A program made the position numbers and the translations under genes. Below are positions 36,774 to 45,066 of a stretch of 64,000 bases of DNA, in pieces. The notes below the pieces were generated by a model. It searched no databases. It was not told the DNA's origin and saw only the letters and a program-made list of their open reading frames with translations. The stretch covers positions 248,001 through 312,000 of the forward strand of contig NZ_JAHKPO010000014.1 in NCBI RefSeq assembly GCF_018860365.1, given 5' to 3'. Source of the DNA: Arenibacter algicola (GTDB lineage Bacteria; Bacteroidota; Bacteroidia; Flavobacteriales; Flavobacteriaceae). Numbering within the stretch: the stretch's first letter is position 1; every line of letters begins with the position of its first letter.

Positions 36774-36941
36774 ATGGTTGTAATCAACGACATCTTTAAG
36801 TATAGCGCTATCAGTGAGCTATCCACTGGGTTTAAGGGCCTTGCCATAACTATTTTCACCTGTATTGTAAGCATACTTTTTATAATGCTCTACTGGATAC
36901 TTGCCTATGGGGATAACATGCGTATTTCTTTTGGATATTAA
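36774..36941 (+). CDS. 55-residue single-span membrane microprotein
   Basis: ATG at 36774, TAA at 36939-36941. The N-terminal 20 residues are polar (MVVINDIFKYS), then a hydrophobic helix at about 23-45 (ITIFTCIVSILFIML), and a short polar tail ending SFGY. The A-rich sequence before the ATG fits local start sites. It ends two bases before the stop of the convergent carboxypeptidase gene. Family unknown. The length and membrane helix suggest a regulator or subunit of a membrane complex, but this is unproven. Confidence 0.55.
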   Translation: MVVINDIFKYSAISELSTGFKGLAITIFTCIVSILFIMLYWILAYGDNMRISFGY

Positions 36942-36943
36942 TC

Positions 36944-38413
36944 CTATCGCAAGATCAATGCATTTTTAAAATTCCCTTCCCCCGACTTTAGGTCGATCAG
37001 AAATCCATTGATAACGGCATAACGTGGTTTGCCCTTATCTTCCAAAATAAAGTTAGGAATGACACCTACCCTCATTTTAAATTCCGGAACCTTATAGTCC
37101 TTTCCAATAACGTTAATAGGAAAGGATACATAATTTTCGCTCTTAGGAATGTTCTCCACCCGAACGTAGGTGAAGCCCGATCTTAGAAGATCCAAAGCCT
37201 TCAATTGTGACACTTCTTTTATAGAAGGTAGGATTTTTGGGTATACCTTTCCACCTACCATAGAGTATCCTTTTCCTTCCAAGGTTTCATAACCATAGTA
37301 GGTGGATAGGTCACCCTGGTCCACTACCCTGCTGCTGTTATAATACGTGCTATGTGAGGGGTCATCAACTTCCAATTGGTGTATGCCTACATCCAAAGTA
37401 TAATTCTTGCCCAACAAGTTGTATGTGAGGTTGTTGAGTTTTAGATCGAAAAGTTTTCGATCATTTTCGGGGATTTTATCGTAGTCCGAAATTGGAATGT
37501 TTTTATAGTTGCCTTTGGCGATACTATATATGGCGGATAGAATGGAAACATAATTCAATTTTCTAATTTCCTGTTTTTCCGGATCACTTTTATAACCGCC
37601 AGATTCTATTAAAATGGCACTTGTGCCCCATTTTTGAATGTTGTCGCCAAAGGCCCTGGGCTCAAAATCGTCATTATAGCGCCCTACCTGTCCTGGGGCA
37701 TATTTCTGAATTATTTGATTCATATAAACGATAACCTTCATAGCATTGGCGCGCACTTCATTGATATCCTTTTCATAATTAAAGGCCGGTGCCAAATAGG
37801 AGATGGTGGCGGGCTTATCTGTTCTTTCCGCGTTGTAATAAGTGCTCTGGTCGTGAAGATTAAAACCGAAATCCGCATCCAAACTGTCCCTTACCCTTTT
37901 TAAGGTCCTTCCCTCGGGAGATTGTAAGGAAAGCGCATCCCTATTGATATCTATTCCCAAGGTATTTCTTCTCTGATATACTTCTGCCCCATCCGGATTG
38001 AGCATAGGCAAGAAGTGCAACTTTAAATTCTTTAAAATGTTTTCCTTTTCGTTTTTGAAATCGCCACTGGTTAAAAAATTGAAAATATCAAATATAGCTT
38101 GGGTGGCCGTGGGCTCGTCCCCGTGCATTTGTGACCATAGAAAAACATCGGTAGCACCTGTTCCAATACTTATTAGGGAAAGGTTACGCCCTTCGATGGA
38201 TTTACCAACAACCGTTACCTTAAACTTGGGGTTGGTAGATAATTTATTAATAAGTGGCTGAATATCAGTATGTTTTATTCTTCTTTTATCCAGAGTAGCC
38301 TCTTTGTATTTTCCGTAGGTCGAGTACAAGTTGGAAGTAAAATCCTTTTCCTGCCCAAAGCCCGAAAATACCATTAGTAAACAAATGATAAGGGTTAATT
38401 TATGTGATGTCAT
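36944..38413 (-). CDS. M14-family zinc carboxypeptidase
   Basis: 489 residues with a signal peptide (cleavage near GFGQE). Zinc ligands His97 and Glu100 (MHGDE) and His187 (NLHDQ), with substrate-binding NPDGAEVYQRRN near 139 and DINRDA near 155, as in M14 carboxypeptidases. A candidate catalytic Glu sits in ILIESGGY near 265. After about 330 a C-terminal beta region of unknown role follows. Secreted peptide or cell-wall peptide trimming is likely. It is 4 bp after the muramoyl amidase gene, in the same operon direction. Confidence 0.87.
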   Translation of the reverse strand: MTSHKLTLIICLLMVFSGFGQEKDFTSNLYSTYGKYKEATLDKRRIKHTDIQPLINKLSTNPKFKVTVVGKSIEGRNLSLISIGTGATDVFLWSQMHGDEPTATQAIFDIFNFLTSGDFKNEKENILKNLKLHFLPMLNPDGAEVYQRRNTLGIDINRDALSLQSPEGRTLKRVRDSLDADFGFNLHDQSTYYNAERTDKPATISYLAPAFNYEKDINEVRANAMKVIVYMNQIIQKYAPGQVGRYNDDFEPRAFGDNIQKWGTSAILIESGGYKSDPEKQEIRKLNYVSILSAIYSIAKGNYKNIPISDYDKIPENDRKLFDLKLNNLTYNLLGKNYTLDVGIHQLEVDDPSHSTYYNSSRVVDQGDLSTYYGYETLEGKGYSMVGGKVYPKILPSIKEVSQLKALDLLRSGFTYVRVENIPKSENYVSFPINVIGKDYKVPEFKMRVGVIPNFILEDKGKPRYAVINGFLIDLKSGEGNFKNALILR

Positions 38414-38417
38414 ATTG

Positions 38418-39077
38418 TTATTTTGTAACTGGTGTAGGTTTAAAATTAAGTTTTTTGGTAGCTCTTTTTACTCTTTTTAAAAATTTTTCACCGGGGTCGG
38501 TCTTTACGGTCCTATAACCCTGATCTTTCTCCAGCCACAATTCGTGATCTTCAAAAAGGGTATATTCATAGTGACCTATCAAGTAATCTATATCGTATTT
38601 GGATTTTAAATATTTTACCAACCATTTATTGGATCTTAATTGTGCCCTGGTGAGTTTGGTATCCCCGGTTCCTCCAACATTTTCAATACCAATGGCGCAA
38701 TGGTTTAGACCTATTACGTGTCTGGCCATAGTGGTTTCCGGCATTAACCTATAAATTGTACCGTCTTGATCTACAAGAAATTGGGAAGATACATTTAAAC
38801 CACTGGCCGAGCTAATCTCAGGCCTCCAATCTGGCAAAGAAGGCAACTCAAAGGCTTGGTACGATTTTTCAAGGGTAGGGATTACGGTCCAGTGCAATAC
38901 CACCATCTTGGGCACTATAAGGGGTTCGTCTTGGATAAGGCCGTAATGTTCCGACATATATTTCAATGTGAGATCTTTTCGCTCTTCGTCAAAAATAATG
39001 GGTTTGTCAATTATTTCACGTTGTATGGAGCATGAAATGGTCATAAAAAGGGAACCCAAAAGAACTATCTTCTTCAT
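38418..39077 (-). CDS. N-acetylmuramoyl-L-alanine amidase lipoprotein
   Basis: 219 residues from the Met at 39077, which starts a lipoprotein signal (TISC-S). The in-frame ATG at 39122 overlaps the previous stop but places 15 extra residues before the signal. Amidase_2-type zinc site: VLHWTV near residue 60, RHVIGLNHCAIGIE near 120 and IGHYEYT near 165, with DPGEKF near the end. It cleaves the lactyl-L-Ala bond of peptidoglycan. It sits between the 3D-domain protein and the carboxypeptidase, so the three probably act together on cell wall. Confidence 0.87.
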   Translation of the reverse strand: MKKIVLLGSLFMTISCSIQREIIDKPIIFDEERKDLTLKYMSEHYGLIQDEPLIVPKMVVLHWTVIPTLEKSYQAFELPSLPDWRPEISSASGLNVSSQFLVDQDGTIYRLMPETTMARHVIGLNHCAIGIENVGGTGDTKLTRAQLRSNKWLVKYLKSKYDIDYLIGHYEYTLFEDHELWLEKDQGYRTVKTDPGEKFLKRVKRATKKLNFKPTPVTK

Positions 39078-39118
39078 TGTTTTTTTAGCATATAAACTTA
39101 GGAGATAAAGATACAATA

Positions 39119-39580
39119 TCATTTTGTTTCCGTGGAATCCCTTTTTACTCTATAGTGGATAGTTATTTTTTTACGTCCCCATTTCAAAGCTTTCTCCTTG
39201 TCCTCCCCCATATAGATGTCGATCCTATTTTTCCATTTGGAATGCATTTTATCCTTCACCAGATAAATACTGGTATCCCCTTTAATTTTTACTTGGGTAT
39301 TGTAATCCAATCCCAAGGGAATCAGGTCTTTGGACACGGCAATTATTTTCATACCCGGTTGTAAGGAATCGCCCCAGGCGGTAATTCCCGGATGGATTTT
39401 GGAGGTTTGTGAGGGAAAGGAATTATATGCGGTGGCCGTTACCCTAAGTCTTTTCCAGATATAACCGTCATCCACAACTTTTTCCTTGCAGGTAACCAAA
39501 GTAAAAAGAATTCCAGGCAAAACTGACCATAGTATTAGTTGCCTGCCCTTAGCACTCAATTTGCTTATAAAATTATTCAC
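39119..39580 (-). CDS. 3D-domain (double-psi barrel) envelope protein
   Basis: 153 residues with an N-terminal hydrophobic segment and a possible lipobox (LVTC-K near 31). The rest is a 3D domain: RVTATAYNS near 46, ITAWGDSL near 65, AVSKDLIPLG near 80, and KWKNRIDIYMG near 117 with the conserved Asp residues. 3D domains occur in lytic transglycosylases such as MltA and in resuscitation-promoting factors. As a stand-alone unit its catalytic ability is uncertain. First of a probable three-gene cell-wall operon with the amidase and the M14 carboxypeptidase. Confidence 0.83.
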   Translation of the reverse strand: MNNFISKLSAKGRQLILWSVLPGILFTLVTCKEKVVDDGYIWKRLRVTATAYNSFPSQTSKIHPGITAWGDSLQPGMKIIAVSKDLIPLGLDYNTQVKIKGDTSIYLVKDKMHSKWKNRIDIYMGEDKEKALKWGRKKITIHYRVKRDSTETK

Positions 39581-39640
39581 TTCAATTTTTTAGTTTAATA
39601 AACCCATAATATAGAGGGTTTGGTACTAAGTAGTTAAAAA

Positions 39641-40456
39641 TTACTTGATTTTGTTTTTATCGCTATACCATCTTTTTAGCCATTTGGAAATTCCCTCCAA
39701 GCCGGGATAAATTATTCTTTCATTAATGTTTGCCTGATCTAACTTATCCCTTATTTCCCACTTTAATCCTGATGGAATAATGACCTTTTTTAAATATTTG
39801 GGATGGTTTTTAAGCCATTCCAATGGACTGGAATCTGGATCTAGCATGAACGAAAAAAGTGCAAATTGGTTAATTATACGATCATCAAGGGAAGGTGGCT
39901 CGAAAAATATCATTGTATTGGCGTTCCGACTTGAAAAATCATATAGTTCCTCTATGGAATTACCTATGGTTTGTTTAAGCTCCATTGAACTAAAATAGAA
40001 AATATCCTTGCTTAAAATGGGGGTTTTGAGCTCATCCGGTAGATGCTCTCTTAACGCTACATAATTTACCATCCAGATGGCTCCATCCAAATGATAAGTG
40101 CCCATATCCTCTGTTAAAAAATGTAATGCAACATTTGGAGAGTGGGTCCAGTCAATTAGCCTTGTTGGAAGTCCGTGGTGTTGTCCCAAGGAGATCCAGT
40201 TCCAAAGGTTGTTGTAATCATCGATCAAGGTGTTGATAGGCGAGTACTTCTTAAAGTTTCTGATCATAGTACCTTCAACTTTAGAAGGTATTCTTCCCAA
40301 TCTTTGCAGACTGGTCTCTAATCCAAATTGGGCATTATAGACGCCTCTGTAGGCATACGGAGAACGAAACCTATCGATCTTATCGTCTTTTTCATTGAAT
40401 AAATATGCTTGTAGTTCCAGCCAACTCTTAGGTTCAAATAATTCGAAATCTTCCAT
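39641..40456 (-). CDS. FRG-domain protein
   Basis: 271 residues, cytoplasmic by appearance. It carries the FRG signature: AYRGV near residue 36 and the long motif LGQHHGLPTRLIDW near 88-101, followed by SPNVALHFL. FRG is a poorly understood domain frequent in mobile and defence-associated genes. No obvious partner is adjacent. The gene is alone, with 60 bp to the 3D-domain gene in the same direction and a 529-bp gap on the other side. A role in stress or phage response is only suggested by the family. Confidence 0.85.
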   Translation of the reverse strand: MEDFELFEPKSWLELQAYLFNEKDDKIDRFRSPYAYRGVYNAQFGLETSLQRLGRIPSKVEGTMIRNFKKYSPINTLIDDYNNLWNWISLGQHHGLPTRLIDWTHSPNVALHFLTEDMGTYHLDGAIWMVNYVALREHLPDELKTPILSKDIFYFSSMELKQTIGNSIEELYDFSSRNANTMIFFEPPSLDDRIINQFALFSFMLDPDSSPLEWLKNHPKYLKKVIIPSGLKWEIRDKLDQANINERIIYPGLEGISKWLKRWYSDKNKIK

Positions 40457-40985
40457 ATATCTGAATAATTTAAGTGCGGATCCAAGCTGGTCCTATTAAT
40501 ACCATATACCTGTAAACCAACTAAATGGTTGGCACTAGCCTTTTATGGGGCCGATGCATACTTTATTCCTGTATTTTCTTTTTGAAACACAATATTCACT
40601 TATATACATTTCATTCCCAAATTAGAAACTTGAGAGGAATAAATTTAACCCTTTATTTAGGAATAAGTGGAATCTTTGATAATCACTTTCAAAACTTAGA
40701 TATTATCGGTCCATTAAAGTAGACGATTTACCGTTTGAGTGGCAATTATTAGGTTGAAACCATCCGGTACTTTCATGGAATCTATAATTTTATCTCATAG
40801 CAGTGTGGTCGTTTTATACTATTAATTTATTTCGAATAAGGTAATTAGAGTTACATTCATCATAACAAAAATTAGTGCAAATTCCTTTTAAAAAAGGAGA
40901 AGTAAGAAACCTCCAATCACGTAACGTATTAAAAATAAAACGATTAACTTAGGGTGAGAATTCTTTTAAGGAAGAAATAGGCGGT
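40457..40985. other. 529-bp intergenic region, no supported gene
   Basis: A 65-codon ORF at 40525-40722 has no signal or domain and looks fortuitous. The stretch is AT-rich and separates the starts of the FRG gene (minus) and the next plus-strand gene. Confidence 0.5.
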
Positions 40986-42776
40986 ATGAAAAAAATCATT
41001 TTCCTTTTGATAATTATTACTGGTACAACAAGTTTGGCGCAGTCTAAAATAGAAGGCTTTATTTACGATGGGATGTCCGATGATCCACTACCCTATTGTA
41101 CTATAAGGATTTACGGCACTAAGGCACATTCTACTATAACAAATGAGGATGGAAAGTTTGCAGTAGATAGTATTTTCTCTAAAGATTCTATAGAAGTAAG
41201 GCACTTAGGGTTTAAAACGATAAAAACAGTAGTATCCTATTTTGAGAAGGAATTCAAACTTAAATTGGAAATGGATGTTTCCGTTTTGGACGAAGTTGTG
41301 CTGACTGCCGGCAAAGACGAGGTGTACCCATATAAGCTATTGGCCAGGATAATAGAAGTGTACCGAAAGAGCACAAATACAACGGTCAGCAAGGCCTTTT
41401 TAACCATGATTTCCTCCACAAGAAATATTCCGATAGAGCATGTAGAGGGCTTCTACAACGGCGAGCAAAATTTAGCAGAGGGAATCTTGGACCTTAGGGT
41501 CAAAAGTGGTCGGTTTGGCCAAAACAGATCATTCCCCTTCTATAGTCTGGACAATACCAAAATTTTGAGTGACTTTCAACTTTTTGGGGCCTCCAAACAA
41601 ATATTGCCCGATTATCCAGGGAATTTGAGCTTTAATGCGATTGAAAGAATATACGATGTAAAAATTGATGATTGCATCAGCTGTAGCAAGGAGGAAGTAT
41701 CCATTTCGTTTTCCCCCAAAGTAGCAAATGGTAGATTGTTTAATGGTAAAATGTTAGTAGACCCTGAATTGTTGATGATCAAAAAAATAGAACTTTTGGC
41801 TGTTGATCCTATAACAAATGCATTGGCTTCCATCAACCCAGATGTGGTGCTGACCCCAAAGGAAATTCAGCTCGCCATTGTTTTTAACCCTATTGATCCT
41901 GAAAAGATCCAGTATGTGGAACTTAACTTTCAGATGGGTTACAGATCCAATTATGTTTCGGAAATCATTGATTCCCGCACTTTTTTATATTTCTTTGATT
42001 ATGACACATTTTTTGAAGATCCCTATTTTACAAAGACAATCCCTTTTAACAATGATTATGACAAAATGATTGCCTTGCAGGCATCCGATGATTTTTGGGA
42101 GACCAACTACCAATTTCCCAAAAGTATCAATGAAAATAAGTCGATGGACTTCATGAAAAAAAATGGATTCCTGATTAATTTTAATAATTACATCCCATTG
42201 GATGATCTAAAATTTACAAGACCTACGGTGCTTTCATGGTTGCAAGGTCGTAGGCTTAATTGGGGACATTTACATAGTTTAACTACCGAAGAATATGAGA
42301 GCGACACAATGGGTTATAATCGAGGATTAAGGGAGTTAACTGGCAAAGCCTACGATACACCGTTTCAACATCTGCAAACTAAGACTTTCCGAAATGACAA
42401 AGACAATATCAATATCTGTTATATGGTGGATAGTTATAAAGGTGAAAATGGGATTACAAAAATAGTGAGCCGAACTCTGTTGGATATAGATTCCTCTCAA
42501 TTCAGCTATGAGCGTACAAAAAATAAGCTGGTCTATTTCAATATCATTTTTGATATTTATGAGGTTTATAGACAATTGGCCGCTTCCCGGATTACGGAGA
42601 ATACGACCTTTGATAAGGCAAAATTAATTTATGATGAAATGTACAAGGGAGCTTCAACAGAAGTGAAAAAAATGGAAAAGGAAACACGTAATGGTAGTGA
42701 CTATGAAGGTTTGGTTAAATGGAACAACCGGATAAAAACAAAATTAAATATTGACAATTTTGCTTCGTTAAAATAA
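40986..42776 (+). CDS. carboxypeptidase-like-domain envelope protein
   Basis: 596 residues with signal peptide (cleavage near SLAQS). A carboxypeptidase-D regulatory-like beta domain at about 20-105 (SKIEGFIYDGMSDDPLPYC to VVLTAG) is followed by a long region without recognised catalytic motif. That region has an ISCSK-type Cys pair near 230 and alternates beta and helical stretches. Similar flavobacterial proteins are peptidase-associated or of unknown function. The N-domain resembles that of the convergent gene 42819-43685, so the two may be related envelope components. Confidence 0.7.
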   Translation: MKKIIFLLIIITGTTSLAQSKIEGFIYDGMSDDPLPYCTIRIYGTKAHSTITNEDGKFAVDSIFSKDSIEVRHLGFKTIKTVVSYFEKEFKLKLEMDVSVLDEVVLTAGKDEVYPYKLLARIIEVYRKSTNTTVSKAFLTMISSTRNIPIEHVEGFYNGEQNLAEGILDLRVKSGRFGQNRSFPFYSLDNTKILSDFQLFGASKQILPDYPGNLSFNAIERIYDVKIDDCISCSKEEVSISFSPKVANGRLFNGKMLVDPELLMIKKIELLAVDPITNALASINPDVVLTPKEIQLAIVFNPIDPEKIQYVELNFQMGYRSNYVSEIIDSRTFLYFFDYDTFFEDPYFTKTIPFNNDYDKMIALQASDDFWETNYQFPKSINENKSMDFMKKNGFLINFNNYIPLDDLKFTRPTVLSWLQGRRLNWGHLHSLTTEEYESDTMGYNRGLRELTGKAYDTPFQHLQTKTFRNDKDNINICYMVDSYKGENGITKIVSRTLLDIDSSQFSYERTKNKLVYFNIIFDIYEVYRQLAASRITENTTFDKAKLIYDEMYKGASTEVKKMEKETRNGSDYEGLVKWNNRIKTKLNIDNFASLK

Positions 42777-42818
42777 GCACTTACTAATTTATGAGGAAAT
42801 CTTCCAAAAAGCTTCCAT

Positions 42819-43685
42819 TTAATCAGGTGGTATTGGCACATTCCTACTTTGGTCTATAAACAATTCATTTAGACTGTCCCTTAAAGCGGAATTATCATAC
42901 TTTTTATCAAGTTCACTGTAGTCCACTTGGGTAGTGGCCTTGGTATTGATTACAATAACCCCTCCAACTCCCATTGGCCCATATCTCGAAATCGCAGCAT
43001 TACGCTCCAGAATTGCAATACGGTCTATATCATGTGATGATAGATACGTAGGTGCGGTTTCATGGATGAATCCGTCCACATCAAAAATGGCCTTCGGAGG
43101 TGCCCTGACGGAATCATACATGGAATAAGCTATTCTACGCAAATAAACCCTTACCTCAGGCACTCGCACAACCCTCATACTAGGGCTATAGGTTAACAAA
43201 GAAGTTAAAAAATCAGGTCCTGTTGCCACCAAATCCTTACCGCTGATAACCTGAAAAGATGATGAAGAACGGTCTTTGTTTAAAACACCTCTTGAGGTCT
43301 TTACCAGATTTGTGTTTTCGGGGAATTCGGCCAAAATGTCTTTTTGGGTTTTTCGTTTCCTTTTCTTTAAGGTTACTTCATCCAACTCAGTTGCCATTGG
43401 TGATAAGACAATTTTCAGTATCTCTTCAGTTTGGGTAACAACAAGTTCATAACTACCATATCCTAGGGAAGAGAATATTAAGACTTCATTGGCTTGTGCA
43501 TTTAGGGAGAACCATCCTCCTTCATCTGTTTGTGTTCCACGTTGAGTACCTTTTAGCAAAATATTTACATTTGGAATGGGAGTTTCCCATACATCGGTCA
43601 CCCTTCCCGAAATTGTATTTTCAGAAGTTTGGGAGTGAAATGGTAATACAAACAATAAAACTAAAAACGTCAACCAATTTTTCAT
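42819..43685 (-). CDS. TonB plug-domain protein without a barrel
   Basis: 288 residues from the Met at 43685, chosen because it starts a signal peptide (LPFHSQ); the longer ORF to 43859 adds 58 unlikely residues. A carboxypeptidase-like domain at about 24-105 is followed by a TonB-plug-like region at about 120-265 (SSFQVISGKDLV, RYGPMGVGGVIVIN). The protein then ends (NVPIPPD), where a receptor would continue into its barrel. It may be a natural plug-only protein or a truncated receptor. No barrel remnant was seen downstream. Confidence 0.75.
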   Translation of the reverse strand: MKNWLTFLVLLFVLPFHSQTSENTISGRVTDVWETPIPNVNILLKGTQRGTQTDEGGWFSLNAQANEVLIFSSLGYGSYELVVTQTEEILKIVLSPMATELDEVTLKKRKRKTQKDILAEFPENTNLVKTSRGVLNKDRSSSSFQVISGKDLVATGPDFLTSLLTYSPSMRVVRVPEVRVYLRRIAYSMYDSVRAPPKAIFDVDGFIHETAPTYLSSHDIDRIAILERNAAISRYGPMGVGGVIVINTKATTQVDYSELDKKYDNSALRDSLNELFIDQSRNVPIPPD

Positions 43686-44028
43686 ACTTGTTTGATAAAT
43701 CAACCTGTTATGATGAAATCCAATCGGGAAATAGCGAGTATTAAAGATAGTAAAAAGTGTTTGCTTGTAATTATAAAACCTTTGGTAAAGTTGAATTATT
43801 TGGCGGATTTTCAATACGGTCATTATGGCTACAAGGATTTGGAATGAGGCCCAATCCATGTATTTAGGAATCTATTACCAGCTAAAATTTGATTTATTGG
43901 TATCCATTTAAAGCAGTAGAACCCTGTTTTTTGAAGTCGGTAATTTTTCAAAATATCACAATTTGCCCCTTTCACCACATAAATGACCTATTTCCCAACA
44001 TTAATTTCTTACAACTGTACAAGCATTA
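43686..44028. other. intergenic region, leader of the plug protein gene
   Basis: Holds the unlikely N-terminal extension of the plug protein ORF and AT-rich DNA up to the first RNA-like element. Nothing else recognised. Confidence 0.45.
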
Positions 44029-44125
44029 TACTTTAGCAGTGTAATAAAAAACGAATTAATAATTTTTTCATTTTCATATAGTGTTCTCGTAAAAGAGCTT
44101 TGTCCCAAAGGATAAGGCTCTTTTT
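44029..44125 (+). ncRNA. candidate small RNA element, copy A
   Basis: Starts with TACTTTAG, close to the Bacteroidota -7 box TAnnTTTG, and ends with a 15-bp stem (AAAAGAGCTTTGTCC / GGATAAGGCTCTTTT) and a T-run. The expected transcript is about 80 nt. A near-identical copy lies at 44934-45029 on the other side of the DEAD-like gene. No ORF is conserved between copies. Alternatively the 3' part is just a terminator used by the minus-strand gene 44195-44812. A matching -33 box was not convincing. Confidence 0.5.
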
Positions 44126-44194
44126 AGTTACAGGCCTTTTTGGATTGCTATTAAATATGGAACAATTGTTGTACTAATACATTGTTACATTGGA

Positions 44195-44812
44195 TCACTC
44201 CCCTACTTCAACTATCTGTGCATTGGCCATAAACAATTCCTGCATCCGCTCCATGCGGTGATCGAACTTTGTGGAAAAAATGGCATACTGACACCTGTCC
44301 AAGCTCTCAGGGATTCGGATAACATCGGAAAAAGGGCTGGCTTTGGACAAGAATTCAGCGTCGTCCACAATAAATAACTTTAGTTTCCCTAGATTGATAC
44401 CGTTGAGGTAAAAGATCTTGCTCAATCTTTTTGGTGTGGCAATAACAATATCCACTCCCTCGAAAATTTCATTTCTCTGGGCTTCTATATTGTGTTCTTC
44501 ATAAACTGGGTAAATGCGCAGATCCATTCTTCTTGTAAAGCGTTCAAATTCACTTTGAAGGGCCAATGCCGCTTCTTTGTCCTTAACGAAGATCAAGGCT
44601 CTTGGAGCCTCTTCAAAGGCAGCACAATTTAATTTTTGAAGCGTACTAATTATAATGGAGGTAGTTTTACCGGCACCTTCAGGGGCTATACCAAAAACAC
44701 TTGACCCCCCTTTTATTTTTGAAAGGATTGCCTTTTGAAATGGAAGCGGATCTTTTATTCCTTGTACTTCCAACACTTCTCTTAACTGTTCCTGTATTTT
44801 TTTAAATGCCAT
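44195..44812 (-). CDS. single-lobe DEAD-box-like protein
   Basis: 205 residues covering only the N-terminal ATP-binding lobe of an SF2 helicase: Q-like motif FQKAI near 25, Walker A GAGKT at 46-50, IVIATPKRL near 125, DDAE in place of DEAD near 152, and FST in place of SAT near 182. The C-terminal helicase lobe is absent and the gene ends with its own stop; nothing downstream continues it. It cannot be a processive helicase. An RNA- or protein-binding regulatory role is possible. It is bracketed by the two 97-bp RNA-like repeats. Confidence 0.8.
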   Translation of the reverse strand: MAFKKIQEQLREVLEVQGIKDPLPFQKAILSKIKGGSSVFGIAPEGAGKTTSIIISTLQKLNCAAFEEAPRALIFVKDKEAALALQSEFERFTRRMDLRIYPVYEEHNIEAQRNEIFEGVDIVIATPKRLSKIFYLNGINLGKLKLFIVDDAEFLSKASPFSDVIRIPESLDRCQYAIFSTKFDHRMERMQELFMANAQIVEVGE

Positions 44813-44933
44813 ATTTTTGTATTAACTATTCCAATTTTAATTCTCTGTAATTGGTACATAACAAGTTTTCCTAGCCTAACCACAACTTTTGATCACTTCA
44901 CAACAATAGTTTTCCCAATAAGGCCTTCTACCC

Positions 44934-45029
44934 TACTTTAGCAGTGTAATAAAAACGAAGTAATAATTTTTTCATTTTCATATAGTGTTCTCGTAAAAGA
45001 GCCTTGATCCAAAAGACAAGGCTCTTTTT
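44934..45029 (+). ncRNA. candidate small RNA element, copy B
   Basis: Same order as copy A: TACTTTAGCAGTGTAAT, a shared block ending TAGTGTTCTCGT, then stem AAAAGAGCCTTG / CAAGGCTCTTTT and T's. The stem differs from copy A at several positions, but pairing is kept (U-G in A, C-G in B). It may instead be the terminator of menB on the minus strand, or both. Confidence 0.5.
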
Positions 45030-45066
45030 AGTTTCTAAGGTTTTGGAAACTATAAAGTATAAATAG

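Noticed and set aside
40525-40722. 65-codon ORF in the 529-bp gap
   Set aside because: Biased, hydrophobic/aromatic composition from AT-rich DNA; no partner or motif.
43686-43859. 58-residue N-terminal extension of the plug-domain protein
   Set aside because: The internal Met at 43685 starts a proper signal peptide; the extension would bury it.
44029-45029. conserved leader peptide in the twin elements on the minus strand
   Set aside because: ATGAAAATGAAAAAA begins in both, but a one-base indel shifts the frame between copies, so the peptide is not conserved.
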